From Planctomycetota bacterium (lineage in GTDB: Bacteria > Planctomycetota > Planctomycetia > Pirellulales > UBA7805): 21,736 bases of DNA. Shown here piece by piece: positions 9,401 through 19,348 of this stretch. The notes under the pieces are model-generated. The model was not told the DNA's origin. It searched no databases and worked only from the letters and a program-made list of their open reading frames with translations. A program made the position numbers and the translations under genes. The first letter of the stretch is position 1. Each line of letters starts with the position of its first letter. Where the stretch lies: positions 1 through 21,736 of the forward strand of contig JABABY010000009.1 of assembly GCA_014237955.1 (NCBI GenBank), in the 5' to 3' direction.

Positions 9401-10273
9401 TTCGATGCGGGGGAAGCTACGAAAGAGCTAATTCAGATCCTCTACTCACTAAAGAAATCGCTTTTATTTTCCGCACAAGAACTCCCTTTGCCAGCCAGTT
9501 TCCTTCTCGATGCATCAGGGCGACTGGCTGTCATTTATCTGGGCCCGGTCTCCGTGGACAATCTCCTCAAAGATAGACACCATACGTCACTCACAACTGA
9601 AGAGCGCTACGAACGATCCGCCTCGCTTGTAGGTCGTATGCTAAAAAATGATGTTACCGACAAAATTCTGCAGAAAAATGAGGCTTTGGCTTTTTATAAC
9701 TTTGCGGAGTCTTTACGGGAACAAGGGTTCCTACGCGAAGCAAACCTTCAATTTGCAGAAGCAGCCAAACTTGAGCATTCGTCGCCCAATGCCCGGAAAT
9801 TGGTTGCGGAGATGTTGTTCAAATGGAGCAATCTTCTTGCCGGAGAGGAAAAATGGAGCGATGCGGCAGCCGCTGGCCGGAAGGCCATTGACAAGTCGCC
9901 TGAAAATGCAAAGTATCATTACAATTTGGGCGTCATCAGCAGGCGACTGGGTGATCTGCAGACCGCTCAAAAGCATTATGAAAATGCTATTGAGATCGAT
10001 CCTGATCTGATCTCGGCCCACGTCAACCTCGCAATGATTTTGGCAAAGAAGAGAGAATGGGAAAAGGCAGCGAAACATTTTCGCAGGGTCAGCCGCGCTA
10101 GACCCCATGACGCTGAGATATTCTACAACCTGGGAGTCGCACTCGCCGAGCAGGGCAAATGGCAAGAGGCCTCAAATCAATTTCGCCAAGCCCTGCAGAT
10201 CCGCCCCTATTTTCCACAAGCACGCAAGTATCTGGACCGCGCCGAACAAAATTTGAACGAAGATCAGAAATAG
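6416..10273 (+). CDS. Predicted selenoprotein A: FG-GAP propeller / ASPIC-UnbV / thioredoxin-like / TPR, Sec at UGA 8381
   Basis: Read through one in-frame TGA this is a single protein of 1285 residues with selenocysteine at 656. Order: membrane anchor at 28-49; an unnamed domain to about 300; FG-GAP calcium-type repeats (DVNGDGLED at 316 onward) to about 645; Sec656 in SDL-U-SFFWRQVVSQ; a further propeller repeat (DWDQDGDQD); ASPIC/UnbV at 772-870; a TlpA-like thioredoxin domain at about 905-1055 with CKPC (943-946); and TPRs at about 1090-1280. The TGA would cut between propeller repeats, arguing against a true stop. Cysteines shared with the paralogue are C133, C328 and C702. ATG 6416 is preferred over an upstream TTG at 6365; there is no clear Shine-Dalgarno site. 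A conventional caller would give two ORFs, ending at 8383 and starting at GTG 8405. The role is unknown, probably envelope redox chemistry. Confidence 0.85.
8381..8383 (+). other. In-frame UGA predicted to encode selenocysteine (gene A)
   Basis: The TGA follows GAT TTG (Asp-Leu) and precedes AGT TTC TTC TGG (Ser-Phe-Phe-Trp) in an open frame that runs on for 630 codons to the TAG at 10271-10273. The paralogue has TGA at the identical alignment position. TGA is a normal stop for the genes ending at 2019 and 19125, so the code itself is standard. Confidence 0.85.
8384..8412 (+). promoter_or_regulatory. Bacterial SECIS element (gene A)
   Basis: Stem GCGACA (8395-8400) pairs perfectly with TGTCGC (8406-8411) around the five-base loop GGTCG (8401-8405). 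The first loop G is 18 bases after the UGA. Known bacterial SECIS elements lie just downstream of the UGA within the coding region and present G in the first loop positions to SelB; E. coli fdhF has an AGGUCU apex with GG at 19-20 bases. The bases from 8373 to 8412, including every wobble position, are identical in the paralogue. Confidence 0.82.
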
Positions 10274-10327
10274 AAGTATGTGGGGCGCATTTCTCCAAAC
10301 ATTCAACAGCTATGATGATATCCCCTT

Positions 10328-13300
10328 ATGAATAACACAGGTGATTCACCTCGACGAGCCTTGTTGCTGGGTTGGAATCTTGCCAGCTGGGATCTTATCA
10401 ATCCGTTGCTTGACCAGGGGCAACTGCCAAACCTGCAGTCTCTGGTAAACAACGGCGTAATGGCCAGCTTGAGAACAAAGCGCCCCTTACTCGACCACGT
10501 TGTCTATAACTCGCTCGCCACAGGCAAATATGCGGATAAGCATGGCGTGTTCGGACCGCTGGAAGTCGGTTCGGACAATTCTGTCCGCAAGAGCGATAGC
10601 CTCTCACGACATACCGACGCCGTCTGGGACATCCTCAGCGATAACAACATCCGCTGTAATGTTGTCAATTTTCCCACCACCGGCCCGGCCGAGAAGATCA
10701 ACGGTGTCTTTGTAGCACCGAGCTTCTTTGAGACCATTCCGCAGAGCTACCAACAAAATAGTGAACTTTCGCCACTGAGCGTGCAACCGGAATCACAACT
10801 TGAAATGCTGCGGCAATTTATTGTCACGATGGAGGACATTGATGCGGAGATTATGTCGTCGTTTGTCCCCCGGTTTCGGGAATTAGATACCGCCGATCCC
10901 CGACTTATCGCAATTGGTGCTGCCACTGCCCATACCTTCTCCATCCATACCGTTTCAACATGGCTCATGGAAAACACCTCGTGGGATGCGATGTGTGTCT
11001 CCTACGACCTGATCGATTTTTTGGGAAGGGAATTTTTCCAATACCATCTCACAAAACGCCGGTCGATAAAAGAAGCCGGGAGCGAAGCGGATGTAAATCG
11101 CTTCCGCATGTCGGTCCACCTGTTTTCCGACGTTGTCAATGCCGCAATTAAGCTTTGCGATCGACTGTTGGGACGGATGCTGGAACTGGCTGGTGAGGAC
11201 GCGAGTGTGATCATTTATTCGCCGTGGGGAATCATGGGCAACTCGGATATATCGACTTCTGATGACACCACCCGAACAACGTATTTGGAGTCGAACTATC
11301 GGGGCGAGGGCATCTTTTTGATACGTGAGCCCGGGATGCCATCGGATGAGTTATTACATCAGGTGGGCTTTCTTGATATCTGCCCTACACTCCTTCGCTC
11401 GTGCGGAGTGCAGGCAGCGGAAGATGTTGATGGTTTTGCTGTGCAAGATTATGCGGAGCATAAAGACAATGATGAAAATCAGCCCGAAGCATGGGCATAT
11501 CCGGAACCGACGGATTCTCCGTCCGAATTTGTACAGACACTGACGCGCCCACAGGTGTTACGATTTACTGAGCCCTTTGCAGAAAAACCCGCTCGTAGTG
11601 TTGAAGAGGAAAATTTATGGACGCTGGTCGCTGTCCAGATTGCAGATGATCGTCGTGAGGAGGCTTTGCCATTGTTGTTACGCCTGTATCACGCCAACCC
11701 GCTCCAGGTCCAGCGAGGTTATCTAATCGTCGAGGCACTGCAGCAGACGGGACATACAAGAGAAGCGCTGGCATTGATGCGCCCGTTGGCGGTTGTCTTT
11801 GCAGATAATCCCGTGGGCCAGTTCATGGCTGGTTTTGTGGCATTGAGCCAGGGGGATTTTGACCTCGCTAAAGAAATGTTTGAACGTGCCGAGGCGAATA
11901 ATCCACCGTTTCCCATATTGTTCTACTATCTTGGGCAAGTCTATCTCTTATTGGATTTGCCGGACAACGCAATTCAAGCATTCAGCCGGTTTTTGGAAAT
12001 GGATCCGTGCTTACCGCACGCCTATCTCGGACTCTCCGAAGCACTGTTGCGATCTCAGCGGTTTGAAGAGGCCGCAGAAGCAGCTCTTTCGGCCGTGGGG
12101 GCGCGCTTTTCTGAGCCTGCAATGCACCTAGCCCTTGGCCGCGCAATGGCGCAACTGGGTGAAAAAGACCGAGCGGCCGAAGCATACGAAACGGCGCTTC
12201 GCTTGGCGCCAAATTATGATTTAGTCCGCGATCATCTGGAGTGGCTGGACCAGTATTTCAACGCTGCAATCCGCGATCCCTCAAAGCATTCTTGGCGCTC
12301 GCTCACCCCGGAACTGCATCCCCAATTAGGAGGCAATTCCAGGCCTACTGAAAAGGTCAAGGAAACGCTGGTGGAAATCAACGAGTGGCGTAACGAGTAT
12401 ATGGACGAACTGGAAATTGCTGAACGCCAACTGGACGATCACCTGAAGAACCTCTCTCAGGGAGAAGCGGGGGCGACAGATTCGTCAGGCAGTCGCACCA
12501 AAGAAAATCCGGTTGCGATATTCCGGAATGACGATTGGGTTGCGCGACCTATCGAACCCTCCGACCAAGCTGCCATCGAGCACATGTCATTCTATCGGCC
12601 ATTTGCAAATCCAGCTGAAAAAGAGATTCTGGTAGTCCATCCCACCGGCAGTTCCCAGATCCACGGGGCCGTCATGCTGCAATGGACGATGTCGAAACCG
12701 ACAATACTGCGACTCCGCTTGAGCCTTGGGTCGTCAGACTCCGAAGTGAACAGTGCTTTAACGCATGAAGAGATTCAATTATGGCTGTTGCGAATCGGTC
12801 TTGCGCGGGCAATCGCCGGCGGCGCAAAACAGGTAAAATTTGCGTTCCGGGAGGCGGAAGGCTGTTCGACATTATATGATTCGCTAAAACAACTTGGATT
12901 CCTTGACTTCAAGGTCCAGCAAATATATCAAATCAGCAGTGCCGAAACTCGCGACATTGGGTTTTCTCTCCTGGATCGTTACCAGAAAAAAAAGAAGGTC
13001 CCCTCTGACGTGCGTCTTGTTTCGTTGAACGAGGTGCCCTTTGAGCAAGCCGAGCATTTCCTGAAGCAATGGTTTGCAGATGGCGCAGGAGATCCGCCTG
13101 GAGAATTCCACCTCCCAGAGTGCCCTGTAATGCTAAAAGGAGATCAGATCATCGCCTGTGCCGTTGGCTACATCAAGGACGATGATACCTTTGTTGTCAC
13201 ACGGATTGGTGTCCTTCCAGAATATCGCAAACAATGGGCAACACCCTGGCTGCTCGGTGGTGCTTCTAAGGTTTCTGCTGATTTTGGTCGACCTTCACTC

Positions 13301-13423
13301 GAATTTATAATCGATGAGAACCAGTATGCGGACTGGGTAAAGATCGCTCGTCGGCATTTTAATGCACAGCATACCGACACCATGCGAACAATGGTCATCG
13401 ACCTAGACGAACCTGCGCCATAA
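10328..13423 (+). CDS. Pseudo-alkaline-phosphatase / TPR / GNAT-like fusion protein
   Basis: The 1031-residue protein starts with an alkaline-phosphatase-superfamily (phosphodiesterase-type) domain, about residues 8-375. Fold landmarks remain: GWNLASWDLINPLL, LATGKYADKHGVFG and FLDICPTLLRSCGV. Catalytic positions look lost: Asn17 replaces the metal Asp of GWD, Asp56 the Ser/Thr nucleophile, Arg234 a metal His after Asp230, and Pro299-Trp300 the Asp-His of SDHG. It is therefore probably a binding domain. TPRs cover about 430-630. Residues 720-1031 look like one or two GNAT-type folds, with VLPEYRKQWATPWLL at 962, but without the usual GxG of the acetyl-CoA loop. No signal peptide is visible. 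A TATGAT at 10311-10316 lies only 11 bases before the ATG, which would make a near-leaderless transcript; alternatively it is cotranscribed with gene A, 54 bases upstream. Confidence is high for AP-fold and TPR, moderate for GNAT. Confidence 0.75.
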   Translation: MNNTGDSPRRALLLGWNLASWDLINPLLDQGQLPNLQSLVNNGVMASLRTKRPLLDHVVYNSLATGKYADKHGVFGPLEVGSDNSVRKSDSLSRHTDAVWDILSDNNIRCNVVNFPTTGPAEKINGVFVAPSFFETIPQSYQQNSELSPLSVQPESQLEMLRQFIVTMEDIDAEIMSSFVPRFRELDTADPRLIAIGAATAHTFSIHTVSTWLMENTSWDAMCVSYDLIDFLGREFFQYHLTKRRSIKEAGSEADVNRFRMSVHLFSDVVNAAIKLCDRLLGRMLELAGEDASVIIYSPWGIMGNSDISTSDDTTRTTYLESNYRGEGIFLIREPGMPSDELLHQVGFLDICPTLLRSCGVQAAEDVDGFAVQDYAEHKDNDENQPEAWAYPEPTDSPSEFVQTLTRPQVLRFTEPFAEKPARSVEEENLWTLVAVQIADDRREEALPLLLRLYHANPLQVQRGYLIVEALQQTGHTREALALMRPLAVVFADNPVGQFMAGFVALSQGDFDLAKEMFERAEANNPPFPILFYYLGQVYLLLDLPDNAIQAFSRFLEMDPCLPHAYLGLSEALLRSQRFEEAAEAALSAVGARFSEPAMHLALGRAMAQLGEKDRAAEAYETALRLAPNYDLVRDHLEWLDQYFNAAIRDPSKHSWRSLTPELHPQLGGNSRPTEKVKETLVEINEWRNEYMDELEIAERQLDDHLKNLSQGEAGATDSSGSRTKENPVAIFRNDDWVARPIEPSDQAAIEHMSFYRPFANPAEKEILVVHPTGSSQIHGAVMLQWTMSKPTILRLRLSLGSSDSEVNSALTHEEIQLWLLRIGLARAIAGGAKQVKFAFREAEGCSTLYDSLKQLGFLDFKVQQIYQISSAETRDIGFSLLDRYQKKKKVPSDVRLVSLNEVPFEQAEHFLKQWFADGAGDPPGEFHLPECPVMLKGDQIIACAVGYIKDDDTFVVTRIGVLPEYRKQWATPWLLGGASKVSADFGRPSLEFIIDENQYADWVKIARRHFNAQHTDTMRTMVIDLDEPAP

Positions 13424-13432
13424 AGCCAGTCG

Positions 13433-13463
13433 TTAACCTCTCCAGGACTGTTGAGTGTATGAT
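13433..13463 (+). promoter_or_regulatory. Promoter candidate before selenoprotein gene B
   Basis: TTAACC (13433-13438, four of six) and TATGAT (13458-13463, five of six) are separated by 19 bases, slightly long. The predicted leader is about 105 bases and contains a GGGCGA/TCGCCC inverted repeat (13475-13480 and 13510-13515) that could fold. The 152-base gap holds no ORF of note. Confidence 0.35.
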
Positions 13464-13575
13464 GATAACAAGAAGGGCGAGTGACTGCCTCTTAGTGCTG
13501 GAAAACCGGTCGCCCCATCAAACTGGAAAAGGGTTTAACATCCTTCGTCGTTTTTTTGTTCGGCGATAAGTTTCA

Positions 13576-16500
13576 ATGCCACACCCAAACCATAAATTAT
13601 GGCAGATACCAAAGGGATGCATGGCCCTGATGGTTGTCTGTGCGCTTGCCCTTGGGGCCGTTCTTCTTTTTCGCACCCGAGATCCAGAGAGTGGCAGCGC
13701 ATCTCGTGCTGATGTTAATGTTCCTACCCAATCGGACAGCAACTTCCATCACGTGGCTGAGAAACAACGACCCAGAGACAACCAGGGACAACGAGATGCA
13801 GCTTTACAGACCGATGATCGCGATACTCTTATCCAAGCGTGGCAGCGGCTTGACGACCCCTTACAAGACGGTTGGGACACCGAAGCTTTCAGCGCGGCAG
13901 CAGCCGCACAGCTAAAACAGATTGGGAAACTTCTCCAAAAGCCACAAGATCTGGCAGCAGCACAGCTTGGCGATATTGCAGCGAATGATTTTCGTTGTGA
14001 ATCGCTTCAGCCTGATACCCTTGATACGATCTTTAGTGACACCATTTTTCAGATTCAACGAATGCGGCGCGATGCAAATACACAAAAACCACGTCTTACC
14101 TTCAATGGCCCCGAAGGATTGAAGCAGGCACTTGAACAATTGGCGAAACCATTTTCCCAAGCGGAGAATATTCGTACAAAATTCAAGATTTTCAGAGTCC
14201 ATATGGATGATGACACGAAAACAACGCGCCAGTATGTGGAAATTACTGGCGCGCTTGGCGACGGAGCGATAGAACAACACGCGACGTGGGATGCTCATTG
14301 GCAAAACAGGCCCGATGCAGCACCGCTTCTCGCATCGCTCGATGTAATCGATTTTGAACAGATCCACGCCCATGTCCCCACCGACACACTTTTTTCAGAC
14401 TGCACAAAGTCTGTCCTGGAAAACAATTCCTGCTATACGGAACAGTTCCAGCGGGGGTATGCCTACTGGATGTTCGGGGTCCCGTATACGCGATATCAGA
14501 TCACCGAGATGATGGGGCATCCTGGACTGGCGATCGCCGATGTAAACGGAGACGGGCTGGATGATTTGTACGTGTGTCAGGAGCAAGGACTACCCAATCG
14601 TTTATTTTTGCAACAGAACGATGGGACTGCTCTTGAATCCTCTGCAGCGTGGGGCGTCGACTGGATTCAGGCCTGTCGTAGTGCTCTTTTTGTAGACCTG
14701 GATAACGATGGTGATCAAGATCTTGTCGTTAGTTTTCTCGGTGGGGTCTTGGTAGCCTCCAATGAGGCAGAAACGGGTTTTCGGGTCCGCACGGTCATTC
14801 CAACGGGTGACGACATGCTTGCCCTTGCGGCGGCAGATGTGGAAAACGATGGAGATCTGGATCTTTATGCGACGGCATATTACTCAAACAAAGATCTGAG
14901 CGACCAGCAGACCGCAGGCCTGCCTGCTTCCGATGATGCCTTCGTCTATCACGATGCCAATGCCGGTGGCAATAACACATTACTGCGGAATGATGTGGAA
15001 ACAGACGACTGGTCGTTTGTCGATATCACGAAGCCATCCGGGCTGGCGGCAAACAACACGCGATACTCTTTTGCCGCATCGTGGGAAGATTACGACAACG
15101 ATGGCGACCAGGATCTTTATGTTGCCAACGATTATGGCCGCGACAATTTATACCGCAATGACGGAGGGCATTTCGTAGATGTTGCAGCGGAGGCTGGAGC
15201 TGAAGATGCCGCAAGTGGCATGTCGATAAGTTGGAGCGATTTTGACCGTGATGGATGGATGGATGCGTATATCAGCAACATGTGGTCCTCCGCGGGGAAT
15301 CGGATTGCCTTTCAGCCGCATTTTAAAAAACATGCACCGGCTGAAGTCAAGAAACGTTTGCAGCGATTCGCCCGCGGAAATACTTTGCTGCGGAATACCG
15401 GTAAAGCGCATTTTGAGGATGTGAGCCGAAAAGCTGGCGTGGAAATGGGACGCTGGGCCTGGGGCTCACTCTTTGCAGACGTTAATAACGATGGCTGGGA
15501 CGACATTTTGATCGCAAACGGTTTTATCACCAAAGACGATGACAGTGGTGATTTGTGAAGTTTCTTCTGGCGACAGGTCGTGTCGCAAAGTTTTAATGAC
15601 AAGAATGATCAGGATACAAAAAGCCGTAAAGTGGCCCGAGCCCGGTTTAACAGTATGTTTTCCGATGGCCGCTCATTCAGTGGGAACGAACGGAATTGCT
15701 GCTATCTGAACACCGATGCGTTTTCTGCAGGTGGTGGTCGTTTTGCAAACATCTCTGCTTCCAGTGGCATCGATTTTGCGGATGATGGACGGGCTATGGT
15801 CGCGGTCGATTGGGACCAGGACGGCGACCTGGATATCTGGACATCGAACCGCAATGCGCCGCGTTTACGATTCCTCCGCAACAATGCGCCTCATGCCAAT
15901 CATTTCTTAGCGATCCGCCTCACGGGCAACGGAAACAGTACCAACCGCGATGCAATTGGCGCTCGTGTTGAAGTAATCCTCGCAGAGACTCAAACCAAGA
16001 ATCGAGAGAACACCACAGATCAAACAAAAGCCACGGCCCACTCCCGGAAGACCCCTTATGTGAAAACGCTTCATGCCGGGGAAGGCTTTTTGTCTCAAAA
16101 TCCAAAATGGCTTTACTTTGGACTTGGTGTGGCAGACCGCATCGACAAAGTCATTGTGCACTGGCCGGGAGGCAAGGCCGAGGAATTCACCGGTGTGGAT
16201 GTGGATGGGCGCTATATTTTGGTTCAAGATTCGGGTGTCGCTGAGGCAATCTCCAATCCGCCTCGAATGGTGGACTTGGCTGCCACAGAACAGGTACCGG
16301 ATACGTCTCTGGAAGGCATCTTCCGTATGGCGACCTCTATTGAGCTTCCTCCCCTGCCCTTTGAGACGTGGACAAACAAGAAGGAAATCATCCGGCCTAC
16401 AAAAGGGCAAGCGCTGCTGATCAATTTCTGGGCAAGCTGGTGCCAACCCTGTTTGCATGAACTCCAAATGCTTGGCGCCGCAGAGGAGCAGATCCGATCA

Positions 16501-17889
16501 TCCGGCCTCGACATCCTCGCCCTCTCGGTCGACGGCCTCAACGGCGAACCGCTGAATGCCGATCAGGCCGCAAAAATCCTTGATACGGCACATTTCCATT
16601 TCCGTTCTGGGCGAGCAAATGTACAACTTGTCGACCAACTCAAGATGCTCAACGTTCTCAAAACCGAACACCATACATTGCCGCTGCCTTTTAGCGTCCT
16701 GCTTGATTATCAGGGTCGACTGGTTGCGGTGTACAGGGGCCCAATCAGCGTCGAGCAAGTTCTGAAAGATATTACGGGAGTTGAGGGCGACATTCTAACT
16801 CGCTTCGAGCGCGCCGCCGTGTTGGGGGGACGAGCCCTGAATCATCCGGTAGCTCGTGATGCACTCCAACGAGCAGAGGCCGATGCGCGGTTTAAATATG
16901 CTCATCTTTTACGACAAGCGGGGCTCCTGGATATGGCGGTCATACAGTACGAAATGTTACTTCGTGTTTTTCCTCAGTCGGGAAAAGCGCACAGCGAGAT
17001 CGCGACACTGCTAAGCCAACTCGGAAAATCTAAACTCGCCAAAGAACACTTGGAAACAGCCCTCCAGATCGATCCGAATTCCGTTTCGGCCCACATCAAT
17101 CTGGGTGGCGTCTACATGAATCAACAACAGCACAAACTCGCAAAAACACATTACGACAAAGCTCTTGAACTTTCGCCAAATGATCCACAAGTCTTTTTCA
17201 ACCGAGCTCTGGTCCACCAAGCTATGGATGAAAGTGATCTAGCCCTGAAAGACTACAGCAAGGCAATTTCCCTGAAACCGGCCTTTACTCAGGCCTATTT
17301 CAAACGGGGAAGTCTTTATGCAAAGTTAGGAGACTTTACAAATGCTCGGAGTGACTTTAGTGAGGTCATTCAGTTGGAGCCCAATTACGCGCCTGCATAT
17401 AAAAAACGTGGTCTTGCCGCTCTGCACGCAGGCTTATACGAGCAGAGCCTGTTAGATTTATCGACCGCCTTGAAAAAGATGCCTACGGATGAAGCGCTAT
17501 ATAATAATCGAGGTATGGCCTATGCTGCTGCAGGACAATTTGCCTTTGCGTTAATGGACTATAACCGTGCGATCAAATTGAACCCCGATGCCCCACAAAT
17601 TCACAACAACCTAGCGTGGCTGCTGGCAACGTGTCCTGACCCGAATCATCGCAATGGTGCCCAAGCACTGGATCATGCTAAACGAGCTTGTGAACTATCG
17701 CAGTGGAGTTATTCTGGCGCGCTCGATACGTTGGCAGCCGCGTATGCAGAGTTGGGTCGTTTTGAGGATGCCATAAAGTGGCAAACAACGAGTATCGGAT
17801 ATGCACCAGAGCAGGACAAAGCCGATTTACGGGCGCGGCTTGAAATGTATAAAATGAAGAAACCGTATCGACAACAAACTGCGGATTAG
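13576..17889 (+). CDS. Predicted selenoprotein B: FG-GAP propeller / ASPIC-UnbV / thioredoxin-like / TPR, Sec at UGA 15556
   Basis: This 1437-residue paralogue of gene A has selenocysteine at 661. It begins with a short anchor or signal helix (about 14-33), then the same unnamed domain, FG-GAP repeats from DVNGDGLDD at 322, GDL-U-SFFWRQVVSQS, another propeller repeat (DWDQDGDLD), ASPIC/UnbV at about 778-880, and a thioredoxin-like domain with the canonical WCQPC (CxxC 956-959) and a LPLP cis-proline region. A longer TPR tail of eight or nine units spans about 1095-1420, against four or five in gene A. Shared cysteines are C141, C334 and C708, with an extra C709. The frame before and after TGA 15556-15558 is the same; conventional calling would split it at 15558 and restart at GTG 15580. 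ATG 13576 has no obvious Shine-Dalgarno site. Substrate and partner are unknown. Confidence 0.85.
15556..15558 (+). other. In-frame UGA predicted to encode selenocysteine (gene B)
   Basis: The TGA sits between GAT TTG and AGT TTC TTC TGG exactly as in gene A. The frame stays open for 776 further codons. The only nearby start downstream is a GTG at 15580 that lies inside the hairpin and has no ribosome-binding site. Confidence 0.85.
15559..15587 (+). promoter_or_regulatory. Bacterial SECIS element (gene B)
   Basis: Stem GCGACA (15570-15575) and TGTCGC (15581-15586) enclose loop GGTCG (15576-15580), with the first loop G 18 bases after the UGA. The sequence matches the gene A element base for base. 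Just below the stem the 3' side differs (AAAG here, AGTC in gene A), so the shared core is the six base pairs and the loop. Confidence 0.82.
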
Positions 17890-17955
17890 TGTCCGACTTT
17901 GATACGCTCAAGTTGAGTTTGATGTTTGCTCTCTTTGATAAACGGTCTCGCCAGC

Positions 17956-19125
17956 ATGATGTACTTTTTCCGCAGTGCAGTTCTCGCCAACTTCCTGGCA
18001 TCTGTTGTTGCAATCACAGGTTGCGGTGAAAGTGCGCCTGTAATATCGCCCGATGAACACGGTGTGTATCACGTTTACCCGGGCGAAGAGATACAGCCGG
18101 TGATCGATTCTGCGGCTCAGGATCCCAAAAACAAGCATGTCAAAGTTCATGCCGGAACGTATCGACCATCGGTTCACGCTCAGGCTATGATCTATTTTAA
18201 CGCCCAACATGATGGCATCCTCCTTGAAGCGGAGGACGATGTAATTCTTTCAGCAGCAAATCCAGCAATTGCAGACAGAAGTTCGGAAAGCTACCCAGCC
18301 ATTGTCAATCATGTTGTTTACTTCGGCGATGGTATCTCTCGAAAAACAATCTTTCGCGGCTTTAATATTACGGGCGCCAACCACTATGTCACCCGTTCTG
18401 AAAACCCCATTTGTATTGAGCGTCTGCCCCACAACTCACCGCTCAAGAAGAAAATTTTCTATTACCAGGATGGTGGCGGCGTGAAGATTTTTGGCCGGTC
18501 CTATCCAACGATTGAAAATGTGGAGATGTACAACAACTATGCCAGCCCTTGTGCCGGCGGCCTCTCGATCGAACATCAAGGATTTAACCAACAATCTCCT
18601 CTGCTGCAAAACTGCATCTTTCGTCACAACACAAGTCAGGTGACAGGTTCTGCCGTGGATGTTTTGCCAGGCAGCAGCGCGACGATCGACAACTGCCTCT
18701 TTGTCGATAATATTGCCAACACCGGCATCGATTACATCGGCCAGCGATCAGGCCATGAGTTCAACAAAGTTCATGGCTCGGGAGCACTTACGGTCTTTCC
18801 CCGGTCGAGCGTCAAAGTCACCCGCTGCACGTTCACAAATAACTGGAACGGGGTCGATGACAAAGGTCAAGCGAGCATCTACCGCGATTCGATATTCTGG
18901 AACAATACCGCCCCGGGAGGTATTTCCGAGGGCCAACGTTACGAAATTGACATTTTGGACGCTAACGGTGTCAGCGGTTGCTGGATCCATGGAGACATCA
19001 ATGATCTCCATAAAACCGTGGATCCAAAAGATAACGTACTAAATGCACCGGACCCGCAGTTTGACGATCAGTACCGACCCCAAGCCAAGAAATACAGAAG
19101 CGTTGGCTATCGCCCCAAAGACTGA
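17956..19125 (+). CDS. Right-handed parallel beta-helix lipoprotein
   Basis: Starting at ATG 17956 the protein has 389 residues. It opens with a hydrophobic signal sequence ending in AITGC, a plausible lipobox with Cys23. After it comes a pattern typical of pectate-lyase-like beta helices: a PGEEIQPVIDSA start, VHAGTYRP, GILLEAEDDVIL, then repeated short strands such as PTIENVEMYNNYAS, PLLQNCIFRHNTS and ATIDNCLFVDN. Such folds bind or cleave polysaccharides, but no catalytic set is recognisable, so a carbohydrate role is only inferred. A TTG at 17926 would add ten residues before the signal; the ATG is more likely. The gene starts 66 bases after selenoprotein gene B and may be cotranscribed with it. 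It ends in TGA. Confidence 0.75.
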   Translation: MMYFFRSAVLANFLASVVAITGCGESAPVISPDEHGVYHVYPGEEIQPVIDSAAQDPKNKHVKVHAGTYRPSVHAQAMIYFNAQHDGILLEAEDDVILSAANPAIADRSSESYPAIVNHVVYFGDGISRKTIFRGFNITGANHYVTRSENPICIERLPHNSPLKKKIFYYQDGGGVKIFGRSYPTIENVEMYNNYASPCAGGLSIEHQGFNQQSPLLQNCIFRHNTSQVTGSAVDVLPGSSATIDNCLFVDNIANTGIDYIGQRSGHEFNKVHGSGALTVFPRSSVKVTRCTFTNNWNGVDDKGQASIYRDSIFWNNTAPGGISEGQRYEIDILDANGVSGCWIHGDINDLHKTVDPKDNVLNAPDPQFDDQYRPQAKKYRSVGYRPKD

Positions 19126-19216
19126 TCGAAAACATACCGGTTTAATTTGATCTGAACTTTGTTTCGCGATCATTTTCCCCGAGCCGGCATACCTGCCGTG
19201 GGACATCAGAACATGG

Positions 19217-19237
19217 CTCTCCTGCTTGGCAGGCGAG
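19217..19237 (+). other. Imperfect stem-loop between the beta-helix and CRTAC1-type genes
   Basis: CTC-T-CCTGC pairs with GCAGG-C-GAG around a TTG loop: eight pairs with one mismatch. No T run follows, so it is at best a weak terminator or a processing or regulatory structure. Confidence 0.3.
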
Positions 19238-19244
19238 AGATTGG

Positions 19245-19273
19245 TTTACTAGGAATCACCCGCAGCCTATACT
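19245..19273 (+). promoter_or_regulatory. Probable promoter of the CRTAC1-type gene
   Basis: TTTACT (19245-19250, four of six) and TATACT (19268-19273, five of six) are spaced by 17 bases. They lie in a 223-base gap and would give a leader of about 70 bases before ATG 19349. The position after a hairpin supports a separate transcription unit. Confidence 0.45.
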
Positions 19274-19348
19274 GCATCCACTCATCAACTTTTATTGTCT
19301 TTCCGTTCTTCACCTTTGTTTGAATGTTAGCCGGAAGCCCCAAACAAT

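Noticed and set aside
8405..10273. A separate gene starting at GTG 8405 (and likewise GTG 15580)
   Set aside because: The GTG lies within the hairpin, has no ribosome-binding site, and the seven codons before it are conserved as protein in frame with the upstream ORF. Separate translation would also split the propeller.
13529..13563. T-rich run before gene B as a terminator
   Set aside because: Only a weak AAGG/CCTT stem precedes it, and it would lie between the likely promoter and the start codon.
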